The notes: generated by a model from the sequence alone, not told the origin. DNA of 64,000 bases from Myroides odoratimimus (GCF_030326305.1 NZ_JACAKB010000002.1:1-64000); one strand, 5' to 3'. Shown: positions 54,827 to 64,000, counted from the first letter of the stretch. Numbers and translations: made by a program.

Positions 54827-56068
54827 TTACCACACTAATACGCTATTCTCATTCTTCCAAAGTAACAAACGGAAATCTTCATAAATATCGGCAGTACCAA
54901 TAGTATGTGTATCTCTTACAGGCTTATTCAAAGTCAACTTGTGTAATATACCTGCATGTGTACCTACATACAATGTCTTCTCATCTTCTGATAATACCAT
55001 TCCACTTATGGTAGAACCTAAGAAATGTTGCCACAGCTCTCTTCCGTCTTTATGTATTGCTCTGATATATCCATAAGCATCTCCTAAGATATAGTAGTCA
55101 TTAAAAGCTACACCAGCATACACACGCATTCCTTCATCTAATATTGTAATATCCTCATGATCATCCCACCCTGGTATATCCATTCCATCTAGCTTATCTC
55201 CATCTACACCTATCGATATCCCATTGTAAAAATGACAAGAGTTAGTCAATAGTTGTTTATCATCTTTAGTAAACAAACAATAATGTGGATATTCAGATTG
55301 TGGACCTACTGATCCTACTTTATCTCCTTCACTGTCCAAAACGATGTGATCGCTACACTGCTCTCCTACTACAATATATTTATTGTCGTGAGATAAAGTA
55401 GCATGATCCATAGATAATCCATTGTTTTCTTCCCCTTCTTCTAGTATTGGAAACAACAGTTTCTCTTGTTTAGTATTTAATAAATAAATTCCCTCTGAAG
55501 AAATGAACAAGACTTTCTGCCCATCATTAAAAGGAATAAGTCTTGTAATTCCTATATTCGCTAAAGTATCTAATGTAAACTCTGCTATAATTTCTCCTTC
55601 CCATCCTTGACGAGTCACTATCTTATCTGCGTATGCTATCGCATAAACAAGATTGCGCATAGACTGTCCGATGCTTTTAATCTCTTTATCTAATGCTACT
55701 ACTTCTGTTCCTTTTGCTATATATGCTTGTCTTTCTTCATAAGAAGTCCCTTGCATAAAAACAACACTATCTTCTGCTATATAACAAATATCTCCTATAT
55801 AACTTCCATTATCATCCAACATCTGTACAATTGGAGCGTGTGCAGGAGGAAACTCTTGTCTAAAAGTATCTACTGTACCATTAGCATTTGCCTCTCTTAA
55901 TAACTCAATAACTGCTTCTGCAAGTTTACCTCTTGTGTCCTCTGCTTCTTTACCATCCCATTTTTCCCAGCCGTGTTCTGTACCGAAAGCAACCATATCA
56001 TTAATCTCCTTAGCATACTTCTCGCCTTTCTTATACCACTTAGTCTGTAGCTCTTCTCTTGCTTTCAT
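54827..56068 (-). CDS. WD40/PQQ-like beta-propeller protein
   Basis: 413 residues without signal peptide. An N-terminal helical region (about 1-75) precedes propeller blades, e.g. ATLSHDNKYIVVGEQCSDHI, LFTKDDKQLLTNSCHFYNG, DYYILGDAYGYIRAIHKDGR and MVLSEDEKTLYVGTHAGILH, the kind of PQQ-like/WD repeats used for protein binding. No catalytic residues seen. Cytoplasmic scaffold or sensor; partner unknown. It begins 59 bp after the VOC gene ends, on the same strand. Confidence 0.8.
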   Translation of the reverse strand: MKAREELQTKWYKKGEKYAKEINDMVAFGTEHGWEKWDGKEAEDTRGKLAEAVIELLREANANGTVDTFRQEFPPAHAPIVQMLDDNGSYIGDICYIAEDSVVFMQGTSYEERQAYIAKGTEVVALDKEIKSIGQSMRNLVYAIAYADKIVTRQGWEGEIIAEFTLDTLANIGITRLIPFNDGQKVLFISSEGIYLLNTKQEKLLFPILEEGEENNGLSMDHATLSHDNKYIVVGEQCSDHIVLDSEGDKVGSVGPQSEYPHYCLFTKDDKQLLTNSCHFYNGISIGVDGDKLDGMDIPGWDDHEDITILDEGMRVYAGVAFNDYYILGDAYGYIRAIHKDGRELWQHFLGSTISGMVLSEDEKTLYVGTHAGILHKLTLNKPVRDTHTIGTADIYEDFRLLLWKNENSVLVW

Positions 56069-56127
56069 CTCTTCTATGTTTTATCACAGCACTAAAGTAT
56101 TGACTTATGTCTTCTAATGCAATCACT

Positions 56128-56568
56128 TTATTCAGCTAATTTTCGCTCTCCTAAGTTCTCGATTAACCTCAATAAATAGCCATCTGGATCTTGTACTAAG
56201 AACTGCTTCTGACCGAACTCTACATCTTCTACTCTATACCAACGCTCTTCTACATCAATAAACACATTATATTTAGCCTCTTGAAGTCGTTTTAGAATAG
56301 GTATTATGGCATTTACTTCTATTTGAAAGTTTATTCCTCTACCATATGGCTTTTCCATAACGCCTGTCTCCCATTCTCTATCAGCAGGATTATATTGTTC
56401 TAACATTACTTGTGCTTCTCCCATACCTAAATAAGCAAAGTGTTCTTCCTTGCGATCATACATTACTTCAAAACCTATGTAATCACACCAGAACTGTAAA
56501 CTACTAGCTAAGTCAGATACTACAAACTCTGGTACTAAAGCTGCCCATTTTATACTATCACTTCTCAT
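56128..56568 (-). CDS. VOC family protein (glyoxalase/bleomycin-resistance fold)
   Basis: 146 residues with the two-beta-alpha-beta-beta-beta VOC layout: ALVPEFVVSDLASSLQFWCD, LGMGEAQVMLEQYN, then INFQIEVNAIIPILKRL and QKQFLVQDPDGYLLRLIE. The acidic and His metal positions of true glyoxalases are only partly kept, and the overall sequence fits the bleomycin-resistance-like group. Cytoplasmic; substrate unknown. Confidence 0.88.
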   Translation of the reverse strand: MRSDSIKWAALVPEFVVSDLASSLQFWCDYIGFEVMYDRKEEHFAYLGMGEAQVMLEQYNPADREWETGVMEKPYGRGINFQIEVNAIIPILKRLQEAKYNVFIDVEERWYRVEDVEFGQKQFLVQDPDGYLLRLIENLGERKLAE

Positions 56569-56614
56569 TACACATACTTTTTACTAAAAATACAACTTAC
56601 TCTATAAAACCTTT

Positions 56615-57871
56615 TTACACTTGCTTCCCTTTCATCATTTTATTCCAATATAAATAGGGTAACATATATTTCTTCAACATCCATAAGCGCCAATGCTCTT
56701 GATCACTATTCGAAATAAACATTTGCTTTAACTTAGGATCAGGCATAAACTCATTCTTATAATTAAACTCAGCCAACACCATCTTTCCATAACCTGTCAC
56801 TAATGGACAAGAAGAATATCCTAAATACTCTTTATTTGTAGCTTCGCCGTTAGCTATTAGCTTACATAAATTATCTACCACTACAGGAACTTGCTTACGT
56901 ATTGCAGCACCTGTCTTAGCTGTAGGTAAGCCTGCTACATCTCCTAGTCCGAATACGTTAGCATACTTATTGTGTTGTAAACTGTTTAAATCAACATCTA
57001 ACCAACCAGCTGTATTTACTAAATTAGATTCTCTTACAAACTGTGGAGCCACTTGAGGCGGTGCTAAATGCAAGAAGTCAAAAGACATTTCTACTATGCT
57101 ATTATCAGTAGTGATCGTACTTTCATCCGAAATCACCACACACTTATTATCTTGCATATTCATCTGTTTAAAGTATACTTTTCGATTATCAGTATCTATC
57201 CTAATCGGATTATGAAATGGCTTGAAATCAATACCGTATCTATCAACCACTTTCATTAAGGTCTCTGCAATAGGTTTAACTCCAAAAATAACACTCCCAG
57301 GCATTGGGAAGTGAACTTTAGTATTCTTAGCTATTCCTTTCTTGCGAAAATAATCACATGCCAGATACATGATCTTCTGAGGGGCTCCACCACATTTAAT
57401 AGGTGTATTCGGTTGAGTGAAAATAGCCGTTCCTCCTTTAAATTCTTGTAATAACTTCCAAGTATATTCTGGATCTATATAGTTACTACACACTACACCT
57501 TTCTCTACAGCATCTGCTAATCCTTCTATTAAAGATAAATCATTTACCAAACCAGGACATACTACTAGATAATCATAAGTATAGCTTAGTCCTTCTTTAG
57601 TACTTAGGCGATTATTATGAGCATCTATAGAAACCACCATATCGCGAATCCAATCTACTCCACTAGGTATAAGATCCTTTGTAGGTTTTATCGTTTTTTT
57701 CTTATCATAAGCTCCTGCTCCTACTAGTGTAAATGCAGGTTGATAGTAATGTAATTCTGAAGCATCTATAATCCCAACTTCTATATTGCGATTACGCTTC
57801 TTTAGCTGAGCTGCTGTCATTATACCAGCAGTTCCTGCCCCTATAATAAGAATTTGATAATGAGTTTTCAT
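56615..57871 (-). CDS. sqr: type II sulfide:quinone oxidoreductase
   Basis: 418 residues. FAD-binding IIGAGTAGIMTA at the N-terminus, second dinucleotide motif, and FGLGDVAGLPTAKTGAAIRK, typical of the SQR family. The redox pair of type II (mitochondrial-like) enzymes is present: Cys160 in PIKCGGAPQKIMYLACDYF and Cys355 in YSSCPLVTGYGKMVLAEF, and the C-terminal MLPYLYWNKMMKG amphipathic end also matches. It oxidises sulfide at the membrane and passes electrons to the quinone pool. A dyad at 57927-57946 suggests regulation. No rhodanese or persulfide dioxygenase gene is adjacent. Confidence 0.9.
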   Translation of the reverse strand: MKTHYQILIIGAGTAGIMTAAQLKKRNRNIEVGIIDASELHYYQPAFTLVGAGAYDKKKTIKPTKDLIPSGVDWIRDMVVSIDAHNNRLSTKEGLSYTYDYLVVCPGLVNDLSLIEGLADAVEKGVVCSNYIDPEYTWKLLQEFKGGTAIFTQPNTPIKCGGAPQKIMYLACDYFRKKGIAKNTKVHFPMPGSVIFGVKPIAETLMKVVDRYGIDFKPFHNPIRIDTDNRKVYFKQMNMQDNKCVVISDESTITTDNSIVEMSFDFLHLAPPQVAPQFVRESNLVNTAGWLDVDLNSLQHNKYANVFGLGDVAGLPTAKTGAAIRKQVPVVVDNLCKLIANGEATNKEYLGYSSCPLVTGYGKMVLAEFNYKNEFMPDPKLKQMFISNSDQEHWRLWMLKKYMLPYLYWNKMMKGKQV

Positions 57872-57926
57872 GATTTACAATATTGTTTCGGTTAATATAC
57901 TAAAATATCAATCATTCACAGAATGC

Positions 57927-57946
57927 ATTGTAACAAATGTTACAAT
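57927..57946. promoter_or_regulatory. 20-bp dyad upstream of sqr
   Basis: ATTGTAACAAATGTTACAAT is a perfect inverted repeat with 8-bp arms and a 4-nt AAAT centre, 56 bp before the sqr start. The size and TGTAAC/GTTACA half-sites are like those of Crp/Fnr-family or other sulfide-responsive regulators; the protein is not known. Confidence 0.65.
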
Positions 57947-58012
57947 ACTGTTTATAATTTATTAATCGAAATACATTATGTATCACGCAATACATACCCA
58001 ATAAAACAAAAA

Positions 58013-58038
58013 AAGAGAGATGATCTCTCATCTCTCTT
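58013..58038 (-). terminator. folD terminator
   Basis: AAGAGAGATGA, loop TCTC, TCATCTCTCTT: an 11-bp perfect stem with a T-run on the minus strand. Confidence 0.9.
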
Positions 58039-58064
58039 CATATATAAATAGAATAGCCTAATTC

Positions 58065-58952
58065 TTATTCCCCTTTTTTAGCTCTTCTAGATCTAGCTAA
58101 TAAAGTATTCTTTAATAACATCGCTATTGTCATTGGTCCTACACCACCAGGTACAGGAGTGATAAAAGCAGCTTTCTTACTAACTTCGTCAAAGTCTACA
58201 TCTCCTGCGATAACGTATCCTCTAGGATTAGTCTCGTCTGGTACACGAGTGATACCTACGTCTACTACAGTTACCCCGTCCTTCACCATATCTCCTTTTA
58301 AGAAGTAAGGCACTCCTAGTGCTGAAATGATAATATCTGCTTCTCTAGTAATCTCTGCAATATTCTTAGTGCGACTATGCGTAAGTGTCACAGTAGCATC
58401 CCCAGGATAACCTTTGCGGCTTAACAAGATACTCATAGGGCGACCTACAATGTGAGAACGACCGATAACTACTACGTTTTTACCTGCTGTCTCTACTTTA
58501 TAACGCTCTAATAATTCCATGATTCCATAAGGTGTAGCTGGCAAGAATGTTTCCATCTCTAGTGCCATACGACCGAAGTTCGTTGGGTGAAACCCATCTA
58601 CATCTTTATCCGCATCGATAGCTAATAAGATTTTTTGCTCATCAATGTGTTTTGGAAGAGGTAATTGAACGATATATCCATCTATAGCAGGATCAGCATT
58701 CAATTCTTTTACTTTAGCTAAAAGTTCTTCTTCTGTCGTCTCTTCTGGCAAAGAAACTAATGTAGATTCAAAACCTACTTTCTCACAAGACTTAACCTTA
58801 CTTCCTACGTAAGTTAAACTTGCTCCATTAGTACCAACAATAACTGCTGCTAAGTGAGGTACTTTTTCTCCACGAGCCTTCATCTGTTGAACCTCAACAG
58901 CGATCTCATTCTTGATATCTTCCGATACCTTTTTTCCGTCTAGTAGTTGCAT
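58065..58952 (-). CDS. folD: methylenetetrahydrofolate dehydrogenase/cyclohydrolase
   Basis: 295 residues. FolD signatures: [14 protein letters not shown] (Lys and Tyr region of the active site), [27 protein letters not shown], the NADP motif [17 protein letters not shown] and [16 protein letters not shown]. It converts 5,10-methylene-THF to 10-formyl-THF in one-carbon metabolism. Stands on its own unit, followed by a clear terminator; ffh lies upstream on the same strand. Confidence 0.96.
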   Translation of the reverse strand: MQLLDGKKVSEDIKNEIAVEVQQMKARGEKVPHLAAVIVGTNGASLTYVGSKVKSCEKVGFESTLVSLPEETTEEELLAKVKELNADPAIDGYIVQLPLPKHIDEQKILLAIDADKDVDGFHPTNFGRMALEMETFLPATPYGIMELLERYKVETAGKNVVVIGRSHIVGRPMSILLSRKGYPGDATVTLTHSRTKNIAEITREADIIISALGVPYFLKGDMVKDGVTVVDVGITRVPDETNPRGYVIAGDVDFDEVSKKAAFITPVPGGVGPMTIAMLLKNTLLARSRRAKKGE

Positions 58953-58985
58953 TAAAATAAAATGTGTGTTGTGTGTATGTAAATA

Positions 58986-59024
58986 AAGAAGGTTTAAACC
59001 TCATAATGAACCTTAAACCTTCTT
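58986..59024 (-). terminator. ffh terminator
   Basis: AAGAAGGTTTA / TAAACCTTCTT (11-bp stem, 17-nt interior that can also pair in part), with a T-rich run on the minus strand before folD. Confidence 0.85.
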
Positions 59025-59030
59025 CTTTAA

Positions 59031-60371
59031 TTATCTTTGCATGCCTTTCATTTGCCCCATCATTCTCATCAAATTCTTTCCTTTTGCCCCTTGCATCATC
59101 TTCATCATTTTGCTCATTTGATCGAATTGCTTAAGCAATTGATTCACTTGTTGTATATCTGTACCCGATCCTTTAGCGATACGGTTCTTGCGTTTTACAT
59201 CTATAATAGATGGTTTAGAACGTTCTGCAGGAGTCATTGAGTAGATAATAGCCTCGATATGTTTAAACGCATCATCTTCTATCTCTACATCTTTCATTGC
59301 TTTTCCAACTCCAGGTATCATCCCCATCAAGTCTTTCATATTCCCCATCTTCTTCACTTGCTGAATCTGATTTAAGAAATCGTCAAAACCAAACTCATTC
59401 TTCGCGATTTTCTTCTGGATTTTACGAGCCTCTTCTTCGTCGTATTGAGCCTGTGCACGCTCTACTAACGAGATAACGTCTCCCATCCCTAAGATACGGT
59501 CTGCCATACGATCTGGATAGAACACATCTATCGCCTCCATCTTCTCACCAGTACCGATAAACTTAATCGGTTTATTTACTACTGATTTAATTGAGATTGC
59601 AGCTCCTCCACGTGTATCCCCATCTAACTTAGTAAGGATTACCCCATCGAAGTTTAATCTATCGTTAAAAGCTTTCGCTGTATTTACGGCATCTTGTCCT
59701 GTCATAGAGTCCACTACGAATAGCGTCTCATGTGGTGTAATAGCTTTGTGGATATTAGCGATCTCCGTCATCATCTCCTCGTCTACTGCTAGACGACCAG
59801 CTGTATCGACGATCACTACGTTGAATCCATTTGCCTTAGCATGCTTAATAGCATTCTCTGCAATTAGTACAGGATTGTTATTTCCTTCTTCTGAATATAC
59901 TTCTATACCTAATTGATCACCTACTACGTGTAACTGATTAATAGCCGCAGGACGATATACGTCACACGCTACCAATAAAGGTTTCTTATTTTTCTTTGTC
60001 TTTAAGAAGTTTGCTAGTTTACCAGAGAATGTTGTTTTCCCTGACCCTTGCAAACCTGACATTAAAATAACTGAAGGATTACCAGATAAGTTAATACCTG
60101 CAGCCTCACCTCCCATTAATTGAGTCAACTCGTCCTTAACGATTTTGATCATCAATTGTCCTGGTTGTAAAGTTGTAAGTACCTCTTGTCCTAAGGCTTT
60201 TTCTTTTACTACATTAGTAAAATCTTTAGCAATCTTAAAGTTAACGTCGGCATCTAATAGAGCTCTACGAACCTCTTTTAGAGTGTCTGCTACATTGACT
60301 TCTGTAATCTTGCCGTGTCCCTTAAGGATATGAAAGGCTTTATCTAATTTATCACTTAAATTATCAAACAT
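59031..60371 (-). CDS. ffh: signal recognition particle protein
   Basis: 446 residues: N domain (LSDKLDKAFHILKGHGKITE), GTPase G domain with GLQGSGKTTFSGKL (G1), DVYRPAAINQL, DTAGRLAVD (G3) and TKLDGDTRGGAA (G4), then the Met-rich M domain (DQMSKMMKMMQG, MRMMGQMKGM) that binds signal peptides and 4.5S RNA. Complete and of usual length. Transcribed toward folD. Confidence 0.97.
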   Translation of the reverse strand: MFDNLSDKLDKAFHILKGHGKITEVNVADTLKEVRRALLDADVNFKIAKDFTNVVKEKALGQEVLTTLQPGQLMIKIVKDELTQLMGGEAAGINLSGNPSVILMSGLQGSGKTTFSGKLANFLKTKKNKKPLLVACDVYRPAAINQLHVVGDQLGIEVYSEEGNNNPVLIAENAIKHAKANGFNVVIVDTAGRLAVDEEMMTEIANIHKAITPHETLFVVDSMTGQDAVNTAKAFNDRLNFDGVILTKLDGDTRGGAAISIKSVVNKPIKFIGTGEKMEAIDVFYPDRMADRILGMGDVISLVERAQAQYDEEEARKIQKKIAKNEFGFDDFLNQIQQVKKMGNMKDLMGMIPGVGKAMKDVEIEDDAFKHIEAIIYSMTPAERSKPSIIDVKRKNRIAKGSGTDIQQVNQLLKQFDQMSKMMKMMQGAKGKNLMRMMGQMKGMQR

Positions 60372-60585
60372 ATCGGTATTATTTTAATACTTTGAGTCGC
60401 CAAAGATACTATTTAACTCGTTAAGTCACAAAAAGCAAAAGCAACAAAACATACTTTTTTAAAAATTATTTGTTATTTCGGTTATTTATCACCAATTACC
60501 TTCTCTCTACCAAATCTTTTCAAAGGAGAAAAACTTATTTATAAACCGAATATCATTACCTTAGTTATTATAATAAATCCAAAAC

Positions 60586-61677
60586 ATGAAAAAACTACTT
60601 ATACTAACCTCTGCCTTCATATTATCATATAGTCAAACGATATACAGTCAGGACTTACACACTAAAATAGATAGTATACGCAACCTGTACAACGTACCTG
60701 AAGTGGCCTTTGCCATTGTAACAAAAGATCAGACTGTTCAAAAAGGCATCTCTGGACATCACAAATTCAGTGAAAAGAACACACCTTCTAATGCTGACCT
60801 AAAAGACTACTTCCACTTAGGTTCTAACTCTAAAGCCATTACAGGGTTTATAGCTGCCAAACTAGTAGAACAAGGCAAAATCAAATGGAATACTACCTAT
60901 TTTGATCTATTCCCAGAAGCAAAAGAATCTGCTAATCCTGCATACTATAACGCTACGCTGAAGGACTTCTTCTCTCATAGAGCTAAAGTACATGCCTTCA
61001 CTAGTGGTACGGAACGCATTGGTCTGCCTAAATTTGAAGGAACAAAGCAACAACAGCGACAAGCTTTCGCTCAACATGTATTAACGATGTCTCCACTAGA
61101 GGCTCCTGATGGATATACCTATTCTAATGCAGGGTATAGTATAGCAGCTTCTATGTTAGAGAAAGTAGCTAACAAATCTTGGGAAGAACTAGCAAAAGAA
61201 ATTCTAACCAACGAACTAGGTATAGACTTCGTCATCGGCTGGCCAAATCGCAATCTAGAAAACCAACCTTGGGGACATGCCCTACAGTATGATGTACTAG
61301 AATCTGTACCTCCTACTTATAACTATGCATTAACCCTTATAGAGCCTGCTGGTGACTTAAGTATGAATATAGAGAATTATATCAAATACATTCAACTCAA
61401 TCTACAAGGTCTTGCAGGTCAAAACAACGCTCTTAAGGCAAGTACTTATGACTTCTTATTTAACAGTCAAAGCAAATATGCCATAGGTTGGGGGAATCTT
61501 ATCAATGAGACTACTAAGCTATATGACCACGCCGGTTCTGATGGTACATTCTTTACCTATACACAGATAGACGGAATATCGAATACTGCCTATATCATTA
61601 TGGCAAACAGCGGTACTGCTAATGCTCAACAGGCTGTAATGAAAATAGTGCAAGTGATGAAAGACGCTAATAAGTAA
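60586..61677 (+). CDS. exported serine hydrolase of the beta-lactamase/PBP class C type
   Basis: 363 residues with a signal peptide (LILTSAFILSYSQTIYS). Active-site motifs of the class C beta-lactamase/esterase fold: Ser80-x-x-Lys83 in HLGSNSKAITGF, the YSN box in YTYSNAGYSIAAS, and HAGSDGTFF as the third (HxG) element. Likely a D-alanyl carboxypeptidase, esterase or peptidase of the periplasm; the KTG motif of true beta-lactamases is replaced by HAG, so antibiotic hydrolysis is not implied. Confidence 0.88.
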   Translation: MKKLLILTSAFILSYSQTIYSQDLHTKIDSIRNLYNVPEVAFAIVTKDQTVQKGISGHHKFSEKNTPSNADLKDYFHLGSNSKAITGFIAAKLVEQGKIKWNTTYFDLFPEAKESANPAYYNATLKDFFSHRAKVHAFTSGTERIGLPKFEGTKQQQRQAFAQHVLTMSPLEAPDGYTYSNAGYSIAASMLEKVANKSWEELAKEILTNELGIDFVIGWPNRNLENQPWGHALQYDVLESVPPTYNYALTLIEPAGDLSMNIENYIKYIQLNLQGLAGQNNALKASTYDFLFNSQSKYAIGWGNLINETTKLYDHAGSDGTFFTYTQIDGISNTAYIIMANSGTANAQQAVMKIVQVMKDANK

Positions 61678-61766
61678 ATACAATAAACATTAGCTTTAAT
61701 TTTAAAACAATGCTCTTTCCCATTTCCCTTTTATCCTTAATTTTGCAGTCTAAAAATTAGAATTAC

Positions 61767-63458
61767 ATGTCTCAGCCTAAAGCTATCTTCAGAAAGTTTA
61801 CCAGTGATGTGCAGTCTATAGCACTGCCGACTAAGTTTACTTTCCCTTTTTATTACGAACCTCATCCCCTAACCGTACTAGCAGCAGAAGAGTTACAACG
61901 CGAACTAAGTACACATCCTCTTATAGCACCGCTATTTGACACAAAGGATGAGAACTGTCTACCTACAGGTAAGATGTTTGGTGTACTAGTAGTAAAAAAT
62001 GAAAAAGGAGAACTAGGCTATTTAGCAGGCTTCTCTGGTAAGCTAGGCAGTCATACAGACCTAGAAGGATACGTACCTCTAATCTTTGACCTGTGGAATG
62101 AGAACGGCTTTTTTGCAAGAGAAGATGTAGAGGTAAAAGCAATTAATGCTATCAATGCCAAAATAGAAAAACTAGAAGCAGATACTGTATATAGCAATGC
62201 CAAAACTTTGTTGAAACAACAGATAGCTGAAGAAAAAACAGCCATCGAAGAGAAGAAAGCACAGCATAAAAAACAAAAAAACGAGCGAAAAGCCATCCGA
62301 AAAGAACAGGAAGCTATACTTTCTCCTGAAGAATTTCAGCTTTTAAATGATGACTTAGTCAAACAGAGCTTAAGAGATAAATATGAGTTGCGCGTACTGA
62401 CAGAATATTGGCAAGAGCAAATCACTACGACTAGAGATATCACGACAAGTATAGAAGAAGAGCTAAATAACCTAAAAGAAGAACGCAAACAAAAGTCTAA
62501 TGGACTACAGCAAAAACTATTCGCTTCTTACAAATTCTTAAATTACAAAGGAGAAGAACAAAGCTTATTAGAGATCTTCGAAAAGACAGTATTACAACAG
62601 CCGCCTGCTGCTGCAGGAGACTGTGCCGCTCCTAAACTGATGCAATACGCCTATGAGCATAATTATACGCCTATTGCCTTAGGAGAATTCTGGTGGGGAG
62701 AGTCTCCGAAGTCAGAGATTCGCAAGCATCAGCACTTCTACCCTTCTTGTCGCAGTAAATGTGAGCCTATTTTAGGACATATGCTAGAAGGCTTAGAAGT
62801 AGATGATAATCCACTATTGATCAACCCTGCTCTTAACAGACCTATTGAGGTAGTCTATGAGGATGAGTACTTCGCTATTGTAAATAAGCCTGAAGACTTC
62901 TTATCTGTACCTGGTATTTATATACTAGACTCTGTATATGAACGTATGAAACTTCGCTACCCTAATGCTACAGGTCCTCTTATCGTACACCGCTTAGACA
63001 TGCCTACATCAGGTATCTTAATCATTGCTAAGGATAAAGACTCGCATAAAGCACTACAGAGCCAGTTTATAAAGAAGAGCTTAGAGAAGAGATATGTCGC
63101 TATACTAGATGGTATCATAGAAGAAGACGAAGGGACTATAGAACTACCGTTGAGAATAGACTTTGACGATAGACCTAGACAGATGGTCTGCTATGAATAT
63201 GGCAAGTATGCCAAGACTAGATACGAAGTGATAGAACGAAAAGATGGTAAGACGAAAGTGTACTTCTATCCTATCACAGGGCGTACACATCAGCTGCGTA
63301 TGCATGCCTCACACCCAAAAGGACTAAACACACCTATAGTAGGTGATGACCTATATGGTACCAAAGCAGACAGACTATATCTACATGCAGAAAGTATTAC
63401 TTTTAGACATCCAAAGACATACGAATTAATGACATTTACCATAAAAGAGAGCTTCTAA
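61767..63458 (+). CDS. RluA-family pseudouridine synthase, long form
   Basis: 563 residues. The catalytic domain is C-terminal (about 355-560) with YFAIVNKPEDFLSVPG, the signature VHRLDMPTSGILIIAKD whose Asp is catalytic, and GRTHQLRMHASHP. The N-terminal ~350 residues are an extra, charged, partly coiled-coil region (EKLEADTVYSNAKTLLKQQI, KKAQHKKQKNERKAIRKEQE) ending in a Cys/His-containing stretch (GDCAAPKLMQYAYEH, YPSCRSKCEPILGHML). This long form occurs in several Bacteroidota and gammaproteobacteria; the target uridine is not known. Confidence 0.9.
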   Translation: MSQPKAIFRKFTSDVQSIALPTKFTFPFYYEPHPLTVLAAEELQRELSTHPLIAPLFDTKDENCLPTGKMFGVLVVKNEKGELGYLAGFSGKLGSHTDLEGYVPLIFDLWNENGFFAREDVEVKAINAINAKIEKLEADTVYSNAKTLLKQQIAEEKTAIEEKKAQHKKQKNERKAIRKEQEAILSPEEFQLLNDDLVKQSLRDKYELRVLTEYWQEQITTTRDITTSIEEELNNLKEERKQKSNGLQQKLFASYKFLNYKGEEQSLLEIFEKTVLQQPPAAAGDCAAPKLMQYAYEHNYTPIALGEFWWGESPKSEIRKHQHFYPSCRSKCEPILGHMLEGLEVDDNPLLINPALNRPIEVVYEDEYFAIVNKPEDFLSVPGIYILDSVYERMKLRYPNATGPLIVHRLDMPTSGILIIAKDKDSHKALQSQFIKKSLEKRYVAILDGIIEEDEGTIELPLRIDFDDRPRQMVCYEYGKYAKTRYEVIERKDGKTKVYFYPITGRTHQLRMHASHPKGLNTPIVGDDLYGTKADRLYLHAESITFRHPKTYELMTFTIKESF

Positions 63459-63470
63459 GCTCTCTTTTTT
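63445..63470 (+). terminator. terminator overlapping the RluA-family stop codon
   Basis: AAGAGAGCTT, CT, AAGCTCTCTT followed by T: a 10-bp perfect stem whose right arm starts in the stop codon. Confidence 0.88.
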
Positions 63471-63497
63471 CATTACATTAGCTATAAATACAGCACT

Positions 63498-64000
63498 ATG
63501 AATGAAAAGAAAAAACAGTTACAAAAGCATAAACGCATAGCTACTGGACTATTTATACTTATGGCTATCCTCTATATCTCTATGGTATATGTCATCAGAC
63601 ATTCACCTGCTTCGTGGATGGGATATGTCAAGGCATTCTCAGAAGCTGCGATGGTTGGGGCACTAGCAGACTGGTTTGCGGTGACAGCTCTTTTTAGACA
63701 TCCGATGGGCATGCCCATTCCGCATACTAATCTTATTGTGAATAGCAAAAACAAGATTGGAGATAACCTAGGAGACTTTGTCACAGATAACTTCTTGACT
63801 TCAGATAATATCAGACCTTATGTAGAGAAAGTTGACTTAGCGAATATGATTTCTACTTGGTTAAACAAGCCTAATAATCAAATCATTTTGGAGCATGAGA
63901 TTACTTCACTTGCCAAACGAATACTCGCTGAACTAGAAGATGAAACAATCATCGCACTGATGACTTCAAAAGCGAAAGAAGGCATCGCAACTATTAATAT
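63498..64000 (+). CDS. DUF445 family membrane protein, partial (runs off the window)
   Basis: The first 167 codons are inside the window. The N-terminus has a membrane helix (TGLFILMAILYISMVYVI), followed by the DUF445/YjiN signature AFSEAAMVGALADWFAVTAL, FRHPMGMPIPHTNLI and NKIGDNLGDFVTDNFL, then helical repeat sequence. Family function is unknown. The start at 63498 follows the RluA-family gene by 39 bp. Confidence 0.9.
   Translation, partial: MNEKKKQLQKHKRIATGLFILMAILYISMVYVIRHSPASWMGYVKAFSEAAMVGALADWFAVTALFRHPMGMPIPHTNLIVNSKNKIGDNLGDFVTDNFLTSDNIRPYVEKVDLANMISTWLNKPNNQIILEHEITSLAKRILAELEDETIIALMTSKAKEGIATIN

Noticed and set aside
60586-61677. True class C beta-lactamase
   Set aside because: The third motif is HAG instead of KTG; many esterases and peptidases share the other two motifs.
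1-64000. CRISPR array, insertion sequence, integrase or prophage genes
   Set aside because: No regularly spaced repeats, transposase, recombinase or phage structural genes were seen on either strand.

Overview
The window is AT-rich bacterial DNA, densely coded on both strands. It looks like a member of the Flavobacteriaceae (Bacteroidota), perhaps Myroides or a close relative; that genus guess is inference from gene content, since there is no rRNA to test it. The family-level evidence is a TonB-dependent receptor with an N-terminal carboxypeptidase-like domain paired with a DUF4374 lipoprotein, TPR-type histidine kinases, Bacteroidota-style promoters (TTG, about 20 nt, TAnnTTTG) and typical housekeeping neighbours (lpxK next to a purine nucleoside phosphorylase, an Ffh gene beside folD, a degenerate CdsZ/CT398-like protein next to Nif3).

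Layout. 1-4.2 kb holds the end of an alpha/beta hydrolase, a MocR regulator that has lost its DNA-binding domain at a long perfect palindrome, a GNAT/AhpD-like pair and a chromate transporter. 4.2-9.7 kb holds a lipocalin, a complete arsenic operon (arsR, DUF6428, thioredoxin-type arsenate reductase, Acr3) with two matching palindromic operators, a lone tatC, an esterase lipoprotein and a small membrane protein. 9.9-26.1 kb is the accessory-looking part: a cytoplasmic leucine-rich-repeat protein, a lipoprotein, a secreted YwqK/MORN-like repeat protein, an AAA ATPase with a small partner, OsmC, AraC, and a tight four-gene operon of unknown function. That operon has two proteins sharing an eight-cysteine double zinc ribbon, a DUF1266-like protein and a large TPR-like solenoid. 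It is my best candidate for an undescribed system.

26.2-35.2 kb has an orphan membrane protein, a TPR histidine kinase/NarL-type regulator pair, a BCCT osmolyte transporter, a C-terminal relic of a DUF3179 gene, and an nhaA-DUF389 operon. 35.2-37.4 kb is a gene-poor scar: a 22-bp perfect inverted repeat, the 3' end of a broken tRNA gene with its terminator, a SnoaL-like gene, a short AraC-type protein and a small coding relic. 37.4-41.1 kb is a probable iron-uptake operon (TonB receptor plus DUF4374 lipoprotein) with a Fur-like dyad at its promoter.

41.5-64 kb is mostly housekeeping: rluF, hydrolases, the degenerate zinc-ribbon protein with Nif3, lpxK-PNP, a membrane-anchored MutS paralogue, a PhyH oxygenase, an erythromycin-esterase/carboxypeptidase-like fusion, a eukaryote-like type II sulfide:quinone oxidoreductase with an operator-like dyad upstream, folD, ffh, a serine hydrolase, a long RluA-type pseudouridine synthase and the start of a DUF445 protein. 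Most transcription units end in clear stem-loop terminators, many placed over stop codons or between convergent genes. No rRNA, intact tRNA, CRISPR array, insertion sequence or integrase gene was seen.
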